A stretch of DNA of 64,000 nucleotides from contig NZ_SMJW01000004.1 of assembly GCF_004348335.1 (NCBI RefSeq), positions 1 through 64,000 of the forward strand, written 5' to 3'. The position numbers were made by a program, and so were the translations under genes. The notes below the pieces were generated by a model. It was not told where the DNA came from. It did no database searches and saw only the letters and a list, made by a program, of their open reading frames with translations. Numbering within the stretch: the stretch's first letter is position 1; every line of letters begins with the position of its first letter. Of the stretch, positions 1-7,838 are shown one piece after another. This DNA comes from Actinomadura bangladeshensis (GTDB lineage Bacteria > Actinomycetota > Actinomycetes > Streptosporangiales > Streptosporangiaceae).

Positions 1-62
1 GGCGCCCACCGAGATCTACACTTATGCGATCGTCGGCAGCGTCATATGTGTATAAGAGACAG
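1..62 (+). other. Illumina Nextera i5 adapter left at contig end
   Basis: This is sequencing-library DNA, not genome. Bases 1-21 match the end of the P5 primer with one mismatch. Bases 22-29 (TTATGCGA) equal the Nextera index S522. Bases 30-43 are TCGTCGGCAGCGTC, and 44-62 match the transposon mosaic end with one mismatch (ATATG for AGATG). Genomic sequence begins at 63, a few bases before the ribosome binding site of the first gene. An open frame reads through the adapter, so an automatic caller may give that gene a false N-terminus. Confidence 0.97.
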
Positions 63-77
63 CCCCAAGGAGCCCGT

Positions 78-2477
78 ATGACCCGGGCAGCACGGCATCA
101 CATCCCCCTCCTGGCCTTACTGGTGCTCCTCGCGGGCGCCCTGACCGGTTTGACCACGGCCCGGCCGGCGCACGCCGCGGTCTCCACGTCCATCACCCTC
201 GACGGCACCCGCCCCGGCCTGGTCTTCGACGGCGTCGGCGCCATCAGCGGCGGCGGCGGGAACTCCCGGCTGCTGGTCGACTATCCCGAGCCCCAGCGCA
301 GCCGGCTCCTGGACTACCTGTTCAAACCCGGGTACGGCGCCTCGTTGCAGATCCTGAAGATCGAGGTCGGCGGGGACACCAACTCCACCGACGGCGCCGA
401 GGCCAGCCACGAGCACATCCGGGGCGCCGTGGACTGCGACCAGGGGTACGAGTGGTGGCTGGCCGCGCAGGCCAAGGCCCGCAACCCTGACATCAAGCTC
501 TACGGCCTCGCCTGGGGCGCGCCCGGCTGGATCGGCGGCGGCAACTTCTGGTCCCAGGACATGGTCGGCTACCTGATGGCATGGCTCGGCTGCGCCAAGC
601 AGCACAACCTGAACATCGACTACCTCGGCGGCTGGAACGAACGCGGCTGGAACGCCGGCTGGTACCAGAACCTCAAGTCGACGCTGGCGGCCGGCGGCTA
701 CGGGTCGATCAAGGTCGTCGCGGCCGACAGCGGCTGGGACGTCGCCGACGCCATGGCCGCCGACCCGGGCTTCAAGAACGCCGTCGACATCGTCGGCACG
801 CACTATCCGTGCGGCTACATGACCGCGTTCACCTCCTGTCCGAGCACCTCGACCGCCCAGGGCCTCGGCAAACCTCTGTGGGCCAGCGAGAACGGCTCGG
901 AGGACGCCGACGGCGGCGCCCCGGCGGTCGCGCGGGCGATCAACCGCGACTACATCGACGGGCGGATGACCTCGTACATCAACTGGCCGGTCATCGCGGC
1001 GCTGTACCCGAACCTCCACTACAACACCGCCGGCATGTCGGTCGCCCCCCAGCCGTGGTCGGGCCATTACTCCCTCGGCAAGACGACGTGGGTGACCGCG
1101 CACACCACCCAGTTCACCAAGCCCGGCTGGCGCTACATCGACTCCGGGAGCGGCTTCCTGGGCGGCAACCGGGCGAACGGCAGTTACGTGACGCTGAAGT
1201 CGACGAACGGCTCCGACTACAGCACCGTCATCGAGACGATGGACGCAACGGCGGCGCAGACCGCGACCTTCACCGTCACCGGTGGGCTGTCCACGGGCCA
1301 GGTCCACGTCTGGTCCACCAACGTGAATTCCTCCAGCCCCGGTGACCACTTCGTGCACGCCGCGGACGTCACGCCTTCGGGCGGCCGGTACTCGCTGACC
1401 CTTCAGCCCGGGACCGTCTACACCGTCACGACGACGACCGGGCAGGGCAAGGGCACCGCGACCTCTCCGCCCGCCGCCCCGATGGCCCTGCCGTACTCCG
1501 ACGACTTCGAGACCGCGGCCACCACCACGTCGCCGAAGTACTTCGCCGACATGAACGGCGCGTTCCAGAGGGTGGCCTGCGGCGGAGGCAGGTCCGGCTC
1601 CTGCGTACGGCAGATGGCGCCGACCACGCCGATCCGCTGGACGAACGAGTCCTACAGCGCGCCCTATACGATCATGGGCGACGGCTCGTGGGGCAACTAC
1701 ACGGTCAGCGCCGACGCGATGCTGGAGCAGCCCGGCAGCGTCGAAGTACTCGGCCGCGTCAACCTCCAGGCGACCAACAACAACGGCCTGAACGCCTACC
1801 ACTTCCGGGTCAGCGACACCGGCGCATGGTCCATCGTGAAGAGCGACACCTCGTGGCACTTCACGACGCTGGCCGGCGGCACCACGTCGGCGCTCGGACT
1901 GAACAGGTGGCACCGGCTGTCGCTGAAGCTCCAGGACACGACGCTGACCGCCGCCGTGGACGGCGTGACCGTCGGCAGTGCCACCGACGCCTCCTACACC
2001 AGCGGTCAGGCCGGCCTGGGCGTCACCGGCTACCAGACCGACCAGTTCGACGACTTCGCCCTCACGCCGGGCAGCGCGCCGCAGCAGCACATCGGCCCGG
2101 TGAGGTCCGGTCTGGCCGGCAAGTGCCTGGACGACAACGCGGGCTCGACGGCCAACGGCACCCGCGTCCAGCTCTGGGACTGCAACGGCGGCTCCGCCCA
2201 AGTGTGGTGGTGGGGCAACGGCATGCTGCGCCTCGGCGCCTCGGACGGCAAGTGCGTGGACGTCACCGGCCAAGGCACGTCCAACGGAACGCTGGTCGAG
2301 CTGTGGGACTGCAACGGCGGAACCAACCAGCTGTGGACCCCGCAGCCGGACGGCTCGTTGAAGGGCGTGCAGTCCGGCCGCTGCCTCGACGTGCCCGGCT
2401 CCAACACGACGAACGGCACTCAGCTGGCGATCTGGGACTGCAACGGCGGAAGCAACCAGAAATGGACGCTGCCCTGA
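78..2477 (+). CDS. Secreted GH59 galactosylceramidase-like beta-galactosidase with ricin-type lectin domain
   Basis: Predicted extracellular beta-galactosidase of family GH59, acting on galactolipid or galactan-type substrates. ATG 78 is chosen because AAGGAG (67-72) precedes it and a Sec signal peptide follows (residues 1-33, AHA-A). The body aligns by eye with mammalian GALC: FDGVGAISGGGG at 50-61, GGDTNSTDG, GYEWWL, acid/base Glu188 in WNERGW and nucleophile Glu271 in WASEN. A GALC-like beta-sandwich and laminin-G-like part runs to about residue 660. A beta-trefoil lectin (about 672-799) follows, with three CLD...QxW repeats (QVW, QLW, QKW). Length is 799 aa; the lectin is extra relative to GALC. 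Any promoter lies beyond the contig edge. Substrate is inferred from the family only. Confidence 0.93.
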   Translation: MTRAARHHIPLLALLVLLAGALTGLTTARPAHAAVSTSITLDGTRPGLVFDGVGAISGGGGNSRLLVDYPEPQRSRLLDYLFKPGYGASLQILKIEVGGDTNSTDGAEASHEHIRGAVDCDQGYEWWLAAQAKARNPDIKLYGLAWGAPGWIGGGNFWSQDMVGYLMAWLGCAKQHNLNIDYLGGWNERGWNAGWYQNLKSTLAAGGYGSIKVVAADSGWDVADAMAADPGFKNAVDIVGTHYPCGYMTAFTSCPSTSTAQGLGKPLWASENGSEDADGGAPAVARAINRDYIDGRMTSYINWPVIAALYPNLHYNTAGMSVAPQPWSGHYSLGKTTWVTAHTTQFTKPGWRYIDSGSGFLGGNRANGSYVTLKSTNGSDYSTVIETMDATAAQTATFTVTGGLSTGQVHVWSTNVNSSSPGDHFVHAADVTPSGGRYSLTLQPGTVYTVTTTTGQGKGTATSPPAAPMALPYSDDFETAATTTSPKYFADMNGAFQRVACGGGRSGSCVRQMAPTTPIRWTNESYSAPYTIMGDGSWGNYTVSADAMLEQPGSVEVLGRVNLQATNNNGLNAYHFRVSDTGAWSIVKSDTSWHFTTLAGGTTSALGLNRWHRLSLKLQDTTLTAAVDGVTVGSATDASYTSGQAGLGVTGYQTDQFDDFALTPGSAPQQHIGPVRSGLAGKCLDDNAGSTANGTRVQLWDCNGGSAQVWWWGNGMLRLGASDGKCVDVTGQGTSNGTLVELWDCNGGTNQLWTPQPDGSLKGVQSGRCLDVPGSNTTNGTQLAIWDCNGGSNQKWTLP

Positions 2478-2539
2478 CGGCCCTCAGACCCAGGTGTGCG
2501 GCTTCGGGGCCGACCACCTCGAGCTGAGGTGACCGACAA

Positions 2540-2586
2540 GAGTTGAGGGCCGGGTACCGCGAACGCGGGTGCCCGGCCCTCAACTC
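2540..2586. terminator. Strong hairpin between convergent GH59 and GH54 genes
   Basis: The arms at 2540-2554 and 2572-2586 pair perfectly over 15 bp, and the stem continues inward with a bulge around a GAAC loop. There is no T-tract, which is usual for actinobacterial bidirectional terminators. It lies 63 bases after the GH59 stop and upstream of the GH54 stop, so it can serve both convergent genes. Confidence 0.75.
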
Positions 2587-2757
2587 GCGGACCTGCCGTG
2601 CGCCGCCGGCGCCCGAGCCTCCGTCCTACCGCTCCCCGTTCGACCCGCGGAACCCGAGGCCCCGGCAAAGGCCTGCCCGCTGCGCCGGACCGGCGGGCGG
2701 ACGCGCCGGAGGCCGGGCGCCCGCCCGCCGGGAGAGACGTGAGACGTCCAGGCGGGA

Positions 2758-4305
2758 TCAGCGTGGGATGAAGTCCTGGTTGGTACCTGGAGCGTTCTTG
2801 CACGGCCACTGGTCGAGCTGCTGGCCGGGGTTGTCGCCCGCACCATAAACGTCCAGGCACAAACCGCTGTTCTGATTCTGGAACTCAAAGGAACCGTCGG
2901 ATTGCCGAATCGGCCGCCACAACGTACTGGGCGCACCCGTTCGGGATTGCTGAACGATGTCAGGCACACCGGCCGACGTGGACCCACCGGCCACCCCGAG
3001 CACCTGACCGGAGTTCTGAGCCTGCAACTCACCATAGCCATTGGAACCCGGCAGGAACTGGAACTGCTGGTTGCTCTGCCCGTTGCAGCTCCACTGGACG
3101 ATCGCCGCACCCGACGCGCCGGTATTACCGTATACGTCCACGCACAGCCCATTATTGCCGATGACCAACTGATGATAACCAGTCGGGAAGGCACCGCCGT
3201 TACCCGTGCTTCCGTAACCGGCGGCCACCAGATTGGCCTGGACGGCATTCTCGGTCGCATCCGACGGGTAACCGGAGACCATGGCTCCTTCGTAGAAGGT
3301 TCCAGCGCTGAGGTTGGCGCCTCCGCCGGGCTTGCAGCAGTCGCCGCCGCTCCCCAGGACGATGGCTCCCTGCTTCTTCATGGGGCTGTACCCGCTGGGG
3401 AGCGAGCCGTCCCACAACGTGGTCAGACCGCCGGACTGGGCGTCGCCGCCTTTCAGCGCGAACCGCGATGTCCCGTTGTTCTTCAACATCGCGGTGACGA
3501 ACCTGTTGGTGAAGGCCCGCTGGTTGGGATTCCAGGTCTTACTGCCTCCGGGGAATAGACCCCATTCGAGATCCGCCTGCACCCAGGGACCGGATCCGGA
3601 GCACCCGCCGAACCAGCATGACGTGCTGAAATTGATCGAATCCATCGCACCGGGACCGTCGGCGTTCCTCGTCGTCTCGCTGTTTCCGTAGTCGAAGCAG
3701 CAACCACCGTTGACGTGCGTGCCGCTCGTCACCATGTACATGCCCTCGGGGGCACTGCCGGTCGGCACCCCCGTCAGATGGCCGTCCCGCCAATAGCTGT
3801 TGCCGGGATTGATGTACAGCGAGTAGGCCTTACTGCCCCCGACCGTCAGCGACTCGGAAGCCGCCTTGGCGGGGCTGCTCTGGCTCGAACCGGGAACCGC
3901 GTTCGAGCCCTGGTACCACAGGTCGTTGCCGTGCCCCGACTGGTCATAGACGACCGTGATCACGCACGTGGTCCCGGCGCAGAATGAGTCCTGCGCCGCC
4001 GCGTCGGCGACGCCGCCCGGACTCTGCAGGCCGATGTTCCGGGTGGCGTTATCCGATGAACGCCTCACCTGGTACAGGTTGCCGTCGTACGAGCCGTACA
4101 GCGCTCGCACCGTGCTGTGCGCGGCGACGCAGGGCGTGCCGCCCGAGGTGTAGATGTCACACGGACCCGTGACGGCCGCCGACGCCGACCACGCTGCCGC
4201 CATGGTCGCGAGCAGTGCGGCTAGCACCACCACAACCGCGGCGACGGCGGCCCGCGAGCGCCCACCGCCCGCACGGCCCGGCAAGAACACTGAGGAAGGA
4301 CGCAC
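2758..4305 (-). CDS. Secreted GH54 alpha-L-arabinofuranosidase with ricin-type lectin (CBM13-like) tail
   Basis: Predicted extracellular enzyme removing arabinose side chains from arabinoxylan or arabinan. GTG 4305 is chosen because AAGGAG lies 8 bases before it; an ATG at 4347 is in frame but has no ribosome site. The signal peptide spans residues 1-44. The GH54 domain (about 47-350) matches the Aspergillus AbfB pattern: vicinal cysteines 202-203 in GGCCFDYGN, nucleophile Glu247 in ADLEWG and acid/base Asp322 in GSGGD. The C-terminal 130 residues form a ricin-type lectin with three degenerate QxW repeats, not the CBM42 of fungal enzymes. Length is 515 aa. Paralogous to the gene at 33309-34766. 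Confidence 0.93.
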   Translation of the reverse strand: MRPSSVFLPGRAGGGRSRAAVAAVVVVLAALLATMAAAWSASAAVTGPCDIYTSGGTPCVAAHSTVRALYGSYDGNLYQVRRSSDNATRNIGLQSPGGVADAAAQDSFCAGTTCVITVVYDQSGHGNDLWYQGSNAVPGSSQSSPAKAASESLTVGGSKAYSLYINPGNSYWRDGHLTGVPTGSAPEGMYMVTSGTHVNGGCCFDYGNSETTRNADGPGAMDSINFSTSCWFGGCSGSGPWVQADLEWGLFPGGSKTWNPNQRAFTNRFVTAMLKNNGTSRFALKGGDAQSGGLTTLWDGSLPSGYSPMKKQGAIVLGSGGDCCKPGGGANLSAGTFYEGAMVSGYPSDATENAVQANLVAAGYGSTGNGGAFPTGYHQLVIGNNGLCVDVYGNTGASGAAIVQWSCNGQSNQQFQFLPGSNGYGELQAQNSGQVLGVAGGSTSAGVPDIVQQSRTGAPSTLWRPIRQSDGSFEFQNQNSGLCLDVYGAGDNPGQQLDQWPCKNAPGTNQDFIPR

Positions 4306-4427
4306 AGTTCTGACTCCTTGAGTAGGACATGGCGGAAACCACCCCATCCGGGCCGTGCCCGGGGGCCCTCCGATGGCCGGTGCCGAAGGGATCCGGCGGG
4401 GACGAAGTCCTGGTTCCGGGCGGCCTC

Positions 4428-4443
4428 GTCGAATCGATTCGAC
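4428..4443. promoter_or_regulatory. 16-bp perfect palindrome upstream of GH54 gene
   Basis: GTCGAATCGATTCGAC is a perfect palindrome about 120 bases upstream of the GH54 start at 4305, inside the only non-coding upstream region. Size and CG-containing centre suit a LacI-family or similar dimer operator. It differs from the CebR-like boxes elsewhere in the window. No regulator gene is adjacent, so its role is inferred from position alone. Confidence 0.45.
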
Positions 4444-4565
4444 TTAAGCCATGGAAGTACCTCCGCACCCCGTTCACCGGCACGCGCCGGAACCTCTCGT
4501 CCGATATGCCGAACAAGGTGCGGAATCCTGCACGGCGAAGCTAAGCCGGGCGGCAAGCCGGATCA

Positions 4566-4655
4566 ATGGCACTTTTCATCGTTTTCACGCCGATCATCGC
4601 CCGGGAGGCAGGACACGAGATCTTGGTGCTACGTCAGCAGTTCGCCGTGCACCCG
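4566..4655 (+). pseudogene. N-terminal scrap of an IS transposase
   Basis: The plus strand encodes a short hydrophobic start followed by HEILVLRQQFAV, which resembles the N-terminal DAEILVLRHQLAVL signature of IS481/IS3-type integrase-fold transposases. The match stops after about 30 residues. It shares a 14-base inverted match (4617-4630 against 4774-4787) with the opposite-strand remnant just downstream, suggesting two related element ends joined head to head. Confidence 0.4.
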
Positions 4656-4850
4656 CCGGTAGCCCCAGCCTGGGTTCTCCCGCAGCAGCGCCGCGAGCAG
4701 CGCTCGGTCCGGGCCGGCGAACCGCACCCTCGGCCCGTCCAACTGGCGCTCCAGCACCGTGATCTGATGCCGCAGCACCAAGATCTCGGCGTCCTTCTCC
4801 CAGTCGGTCATCGGAAGTGGCGCGTCCCGAGAGCGGGCATCCCGCACCAT
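4629..4850 (-). pseudogene. Internally deleted IS transposase remnant
   Basis: The 73-residue minus-strand reading begins with KDAEILVLRHQITVLERQ, the N-terminal signature of integrase-fold transposases. It then jumps from ALLAALL directly to RENPGWGYRRVHGELL, a motif normally about 80 residues further on. It ends before the DDE catalytic core, so this is a decayed insertion sequence with an internal deletion. No flanking terminal repeats were found. The surrounding 4306-5080 stretch holds only this remnant, the 4428 palindrome and the MarR box at 4911. Confidence 0.65.
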
Positions 4851-4910
4851 CTCGGGGTCATGCGCCTGCGGACAACTGGCGTCCCACAGGACGGCCCCAC
4901 TAGGAATAAG

Positions 4911-4925
4911 TGTCTGCGCAGGCAG
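4911..4925. promoter_or_regulatory. MarR operator copy upstream of enoyl-CoA hydratase-like gene
   Basis: TGTCTGCGCAGGCAG is identical to the two boxes flanking the divergent MarR promoter at 6646-6660 and 6678-6692 (the latter inverted). Each is a near-perfect 14-bp palindrome, the size bound by a MarR dimer. It lies 155 bases before the ATG at 5081, which places that gene in the MarR regulon. Confidence 0.75.
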
Positions 4926-5080
4926 GTTGTTTAGGTCACTTCAGCAACGAGGAAGGGCGATCCCCATGGTCTCCTCGCTCATCCCGGCGCAGGCGGCATG
5001 GTGGCGCCCGCCCGGGAGCCCGGTCGCCACCGCGACCGCGAGGGCCCAGCGCCCGCAACACTGTGAAAGGGACGAACGAC

Positions 5081-5962
5081 ATGACCGACAGCACCCTGCC
5101 CGAGCCGGTGAAGCTCGGTGACCGCGTGACCTACGACGTGCCCGCCGAGCGTGTCGCCCGCGCGACGCTCACCCGGTCCGAGACCGGGAATCTGCAGGAC
5201 GTCCACCTGCTCTACCAGCTCGACGCCGCCTACCGGCGCGCCGCGGCCGACGACTCGATCTCCGTGTTCGTCCTCGCCGCGGACGGCCGGGACTTCTCGA
5301 TCGGGCACGACGTCGATGGGCTCTTCAGCACCGACGGCATGGACCAGGTGACGCTGGAGGGCGGACTGGGGCTCGGCGGCGTCGAGGGCGATATGGCCTG
5401 GGAGAACGAGGTCTTCCTGCAACTGCACTGGCGCTGGCGCAACTTCCCCAAGCCGAGCATCGCCGCGGTCCAGGGGCGCGTGTTCGCCGGCGGCTTGATG
5501 ATCATGTGGCCCACCGACCTGATCGTGGCCAGTGAGGACGCGCGCTTCGCCGACCCGGTCACGGCGTTCGGGATGAGCGCTGTCGAGCTGTTCATGCATC
5601 CGTGGGAGTTCGGTGCGCGCCGCGCGAAGGAACTGCTGCTCACGGGCGACATCCTGACGGCGGCGGAGGCCAAGGAGATCGGCATGGTCAGCCGGGTCGT
5701 CCCCCGAGCCGACCTGGAGTCGGCCACGCTGGCCCTCGCCGAGCGGATCGCGACCCGCCCCACCGCCGGGCTGAAGATGGCCAAGAGGGCCGTGAATCAG
5801 ACCCTGGAGATCCAGGGCCAGTGGAACGCGCTGCAGGCGGCCTTCAGCCTCCACACCCTCGGCCACGCCAACAACAGGATCGTGAACAACGGCTCCTATA
5901 TCGACCCCGCGGGCTTTCCGCTGGTCTCTGACATCTGGGAACTGCCGCAGACGGATTCCTGA
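5081..5962 (+). CDS. Enoyl-CoA hydratase/isomerase (crotonase) family protein
   Basis: A 293-aa crotonase-fold enzyme, expected to act on an acyl-CoA thioester in the cytosol. ATG 5081 is preceded by GAAAGG. The N-terminal 30 residues extend beyond the usual family start. Oxyanion-hole segments are visible as LAADGRDFSIGHDVDGL and GRVFAGGLMIMWPTDLIVASEDARF, followed by the C-terminal helical trimerisation region. The standard hydratase glutamate pair is not obvious, so isomerase, hydrolase or lyase activity is equally possible. A MarR box at 4911-4925 links it to the monooxygenase operon on the far side of the marR gene. Substrate unknown. Confidence 0.85.
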   Translation: MTDSTLPEPVKLGDRVTYDVPAERVARATLTRSETGNLQDVHLLYQLDAAYRRAAADDSISVFVLAADGRDFSIGHDVDGLFSTDGMDQVTLEGGLGLGGVEGDMAWENEVFLQLHWRWRNFPKPSIAAVQGRVFAGGLMIMWPTDLIVASEDARFADPVTAFGMSAVELFMHPWEFGARRAKELLLTGDILTAAEAKEIGMVSRVVPRADLESATLALAERIATRPTAGLKMAKRAVNQTLEIQGQWNALQAAFSLHTLGHANNRIVNNGSYIDPAGFPLVSDIWELPQTDS

Positions 5963-6006
5963 GCACTGTCCCCACCGTCAGTGCGGTGATTGACCGCCCG
6001 ACCAGT

Positions 6007-6091
6007 CAAGGTGCCGGCGTGCCGGAACACGTAGTGGTGGCTCAGGTTCTCAACGGAGTCGTCGCCGCCACGCCGGGACGCCGGCACCTTG
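6007..6091. repeat. Spaced 14-bp inverted repeat between convergent genes
   Basis: CAAGGTGCCGGCGT at 6007-6020 is repeated as its exact complement at 6078-6091, with 57 bases between. The pair sits in the short gap between the crotonase gene and marR, which converge. It could fold as a long-loop hairpin acting as a shared terminator, or be the ends of a tiny non-coding insertion. No coding content was seen between the arms. Confidence 0.55.
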
Positions 6092-6136
6092 GGCCCCACA
6101 TCGGCGAACAACGCGGTTCGCCTGAGGCCGGTGCGG

Positions 6137-6601
6137 TCACCGCGGGCCGGCGCCCTCGTCGCTCTCCGGCCCGAGGCGTGACCAGATCCGGGTGAGGGCG
6201 TGCAGGTCGTCGTCGTCGAGGCGGTCGAGGAAGAGTCGGCGCACGTCGGCGTGCTGCTGCTTCCATGCCTTGCGCAGGAGGTTGCGCCCATCGGGTGTCA
6301 GGACGGCGACGTAGCCGCGTCCGTCCGCGGCCGCACGCTGACGCTCGATGAGCCCGCGGCGCTCCAGCCGGTCGGCGAGCCGGGTGAAACCACCGGTCGA
6401 CATCAGCCGCTCCCTGGCCAGCTCGGACATCCGCATGCCGGAGCGACCGGCTCGACCGAGCAGGGACAGGACGCTGTACTCGGCCATGCTCACGCCCAGC
6501 GGCGCGATCCCCGCCTCGATCTCACGCCAGATGCGGTCGTGGGCATAGAGGAAGCCCTGCCAGGCCTCGTTCTCAAGGTCGCTCAGACGTGGAGTCGCCA
6601 C
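6137..6601 (-). CDS. MarR-family transcriptional regulator
   Basis: A 154-aa dimeric winged-helix regulator. The HTH core reads YSVLSLLGRAGRSGMRMSELARERLMSTGGFTRLADRLERRGLIERQ, followed by the beta-wing DGRGYVAVLTPDGRNLL. It is transcribed divergently from the monooxygenase operon. The intergenic gap carries two inverted copies of its probable operator, and a third copy lies upstream of the crotonase gene. The likely mode is repression relieved by a small aromatic or electrophilic ligand, as is typical of the family; the ligand itself is not known. Confidence 0.93.
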   Translation of the reverse strand: MATPRLSDLENEAWQGFLYAHDRIWREIEAGIAPLGVSMAEYSVLSLLGRAGRSGMRMSELARERLMSTGGFTRLADRLERRGLIERQRAAADGRGYVAVLTPDGRNLLRKAWKQQHADVRRLFLDRLDDDDLHALTRIWSRLGPESDEGAGPR

Positions 6602-6645
6602 GTCCGAAGTGTACCGCGAGGGCCGTCCTCATCGCCGGGCGTACA

Positions 6646-6692
6646 TGTCTGCGCAGGCAGTACATCGGCTGGAATATCTGCCTGCGCAGACA
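6646..6692. promoter_or_regulatory. Paired MarR operators with embedded promoter
   Basis: TGTCTGCGCAGGCAG (6646-6660) and its exact complement CTGCCTGCGCAGACA (6678-6692) face each other with centres about 32 bp, or three helical turns, apart. TATGAT at 6699-6704 is a good -10 for the plus-strand operon, and the second box fills the -35/-10 spacer region. Binding there would block the operon, and the first box is placed to repress marR itself. Confidence 0.8.
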
Positions 6693-6749
6693 TCTTGTTA
6701 TGATCGGGACACCGAACGGCGTCCACACATAGACCGTGAGGAGAGCACG

Positions 6750-7838
6750 TTGCCCACCACCGTCACCGGCGAACGATCCCCCTTCGAGATCGGCTTCATG
6801 ACGTTCGCCGAGATCACCGCCGACCCGGATACCGGCACGCTCCCCTCCGCGCACCAGCGCGCCCGGGAGACCATCGAGCAGGCGCGGCTGGCCGACGAGG
6901 TCGGGCTCGACCTGTTCGCCGTCGGCGAGCACCACCGCACCGACTTCGTCGGCTCGGCCCCCGCCGTCGTCCTGGCCGCGGCCGCCCAGGCCACCACGAA
7001 CATCAGGCTGACCAGCGCGGTCACCGTGCTCAGCTCCGACGACCCGGTGCGCGTCTGGGAACAGTTCGCCACACTCGACCAGTTCTCCGGAGGCCGGGCC
7101 GAGATCATCGCCGGCCGCGGCTCCTACACCGAGTCCTTCCCCCTCTTCGGCTACGACCTGGCCGACTACGCCGACCTGTACCGCGAGAAGCTCGACCTGC
7201 TACTGCGGATCCGCGCGCAGAACCCGATCACCTGGAGCGGACGGTTCCGCCCCGCACTGGACGCCGCCGACGTCGGTCCCCGCGCGATGCAGGAGGAACT
7301 GCCGATCTGGGTCGGCGTCGGAGGAACCCCCGCCTCCGCCATCAGCACCGGCCGACTCGGCCTCCCCATGGCCATGGCGCTGCTGCTCGGGCCGATCACA
7401 TCTCACCGGCAGACCATCGACCTGTACCGAGAAGCCGCACGGCAGGCCGGGCACGACCCCGCCACGCTGCGCACCAGCATCAACCTCCACGGCTACGTCG
7501 GGCGTACGAGCCAGGGCGCCCGCGACACGATGTACCCCTACTTCGCGCAGGGCATGATGGCCAACAACCACCAGCGTGGCCGCGGGTTCGCGATGCCGCG
7601 GGCCGCCTTCGAGGCCCAGACCTCCCCCAACGCCGGACTCGTCGTCGGCAGCCCGCAGGAGGTCATCGAGAAGCTGCTGGCCTACCACGAGCTCTACGGC
7701 CTGGACCGCGCACTGATCCAGATCGGCTTCGGCGGGATGCCGCAGAAGGACGTCCTCGAGGCGATCGAACTGCTCGGCACCGAGGTCGCCCCCGTCGTAC
7801 GCCGCGAGGTCGGCTCCCGGAAGGAGCGGGCGGCGTGA
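6750..7838 (+). CDS. Luciferase-like FMNH2-dependent monooxygenase
   Basis: A 362-aa LLM-class flavin monooxygenase, using FMNH2 and O2 to oxidise an unknown small molecule. TTG 6750 is chosen because GAGGAG lies 7 bases upstream and upstream in-frame codons run through the operator region. Family landmarks: DEVGLDLFAVGEHHRTDFVGSAP, TSAVTVLSSDDPVRVWEQFATLDQFSGGRAEIIAGRGSY-type core, and the C-terminal LVVGSPQEVIEKLL. It overlaps the next gene by 4 bases, and that gene supplies the flavin reductase. The pair resembles the co-occurring CE1758/CE1759-type monooxygenase and reductase. Controlled by the MarR boxes upstream. Confidence 0.92.
   Translation: MPTTVTGERSPFEIGFMTFAEITADPDTGTLPSAHQRARETIEQARLADEVGLDLFAVGEHHRTDFVGSAPAVVLAAAAQATTNIRLTSAVTVLSSDDPVRVWEQFATLDQFSGGRAEIIAGRGSYTESFPLFGYDLADYADLYREKLDLLLRIRAQNPITWSGRFRPALDAADVGPRAMQEELPIWVGVGGTPASAISTGRLGLPMAMALLLGPITSHRQTIDLYREAARQAGHDPATLRTSINLHGYVGRTSQGARDTMYPYFAQGMMANNHQRGRGFAMPRAAFEAQTSPNAGLVVGSPQEVIEKLLAYHELYGLDRALIQIGFGGMPQKDVLEAIELLGTEVAPVVRREVGSRKERAA

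Noticed and set aside
117-2273. 718-codon open frame antisense to the GH59 gene
   Set aside because: The translation is Arg/Gly/Val/Ala-rich low-complexity text typical of the opposite strand of high-GC genes. No family motif is seen, while the plus strand has a complete enzyme.
4428-4443. CebR operator before the first GH54 gene
   Set aside because: The palindrome GTCGAATCGATTCGAC lacks the AGCGCT core, so it is listed as a palindrome of unknown binder and not as a CebR site.
4966-5121. Possible short ORF MVSSLIPAQAAWW... upstream of the crotonase gene
   Set aside because: It has an RBS-like GAGGAAGG but overlaps the start of the crotonase gene out of frame, and its content is biased low-complexity. 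Kept only as a possible leader, not a gene.
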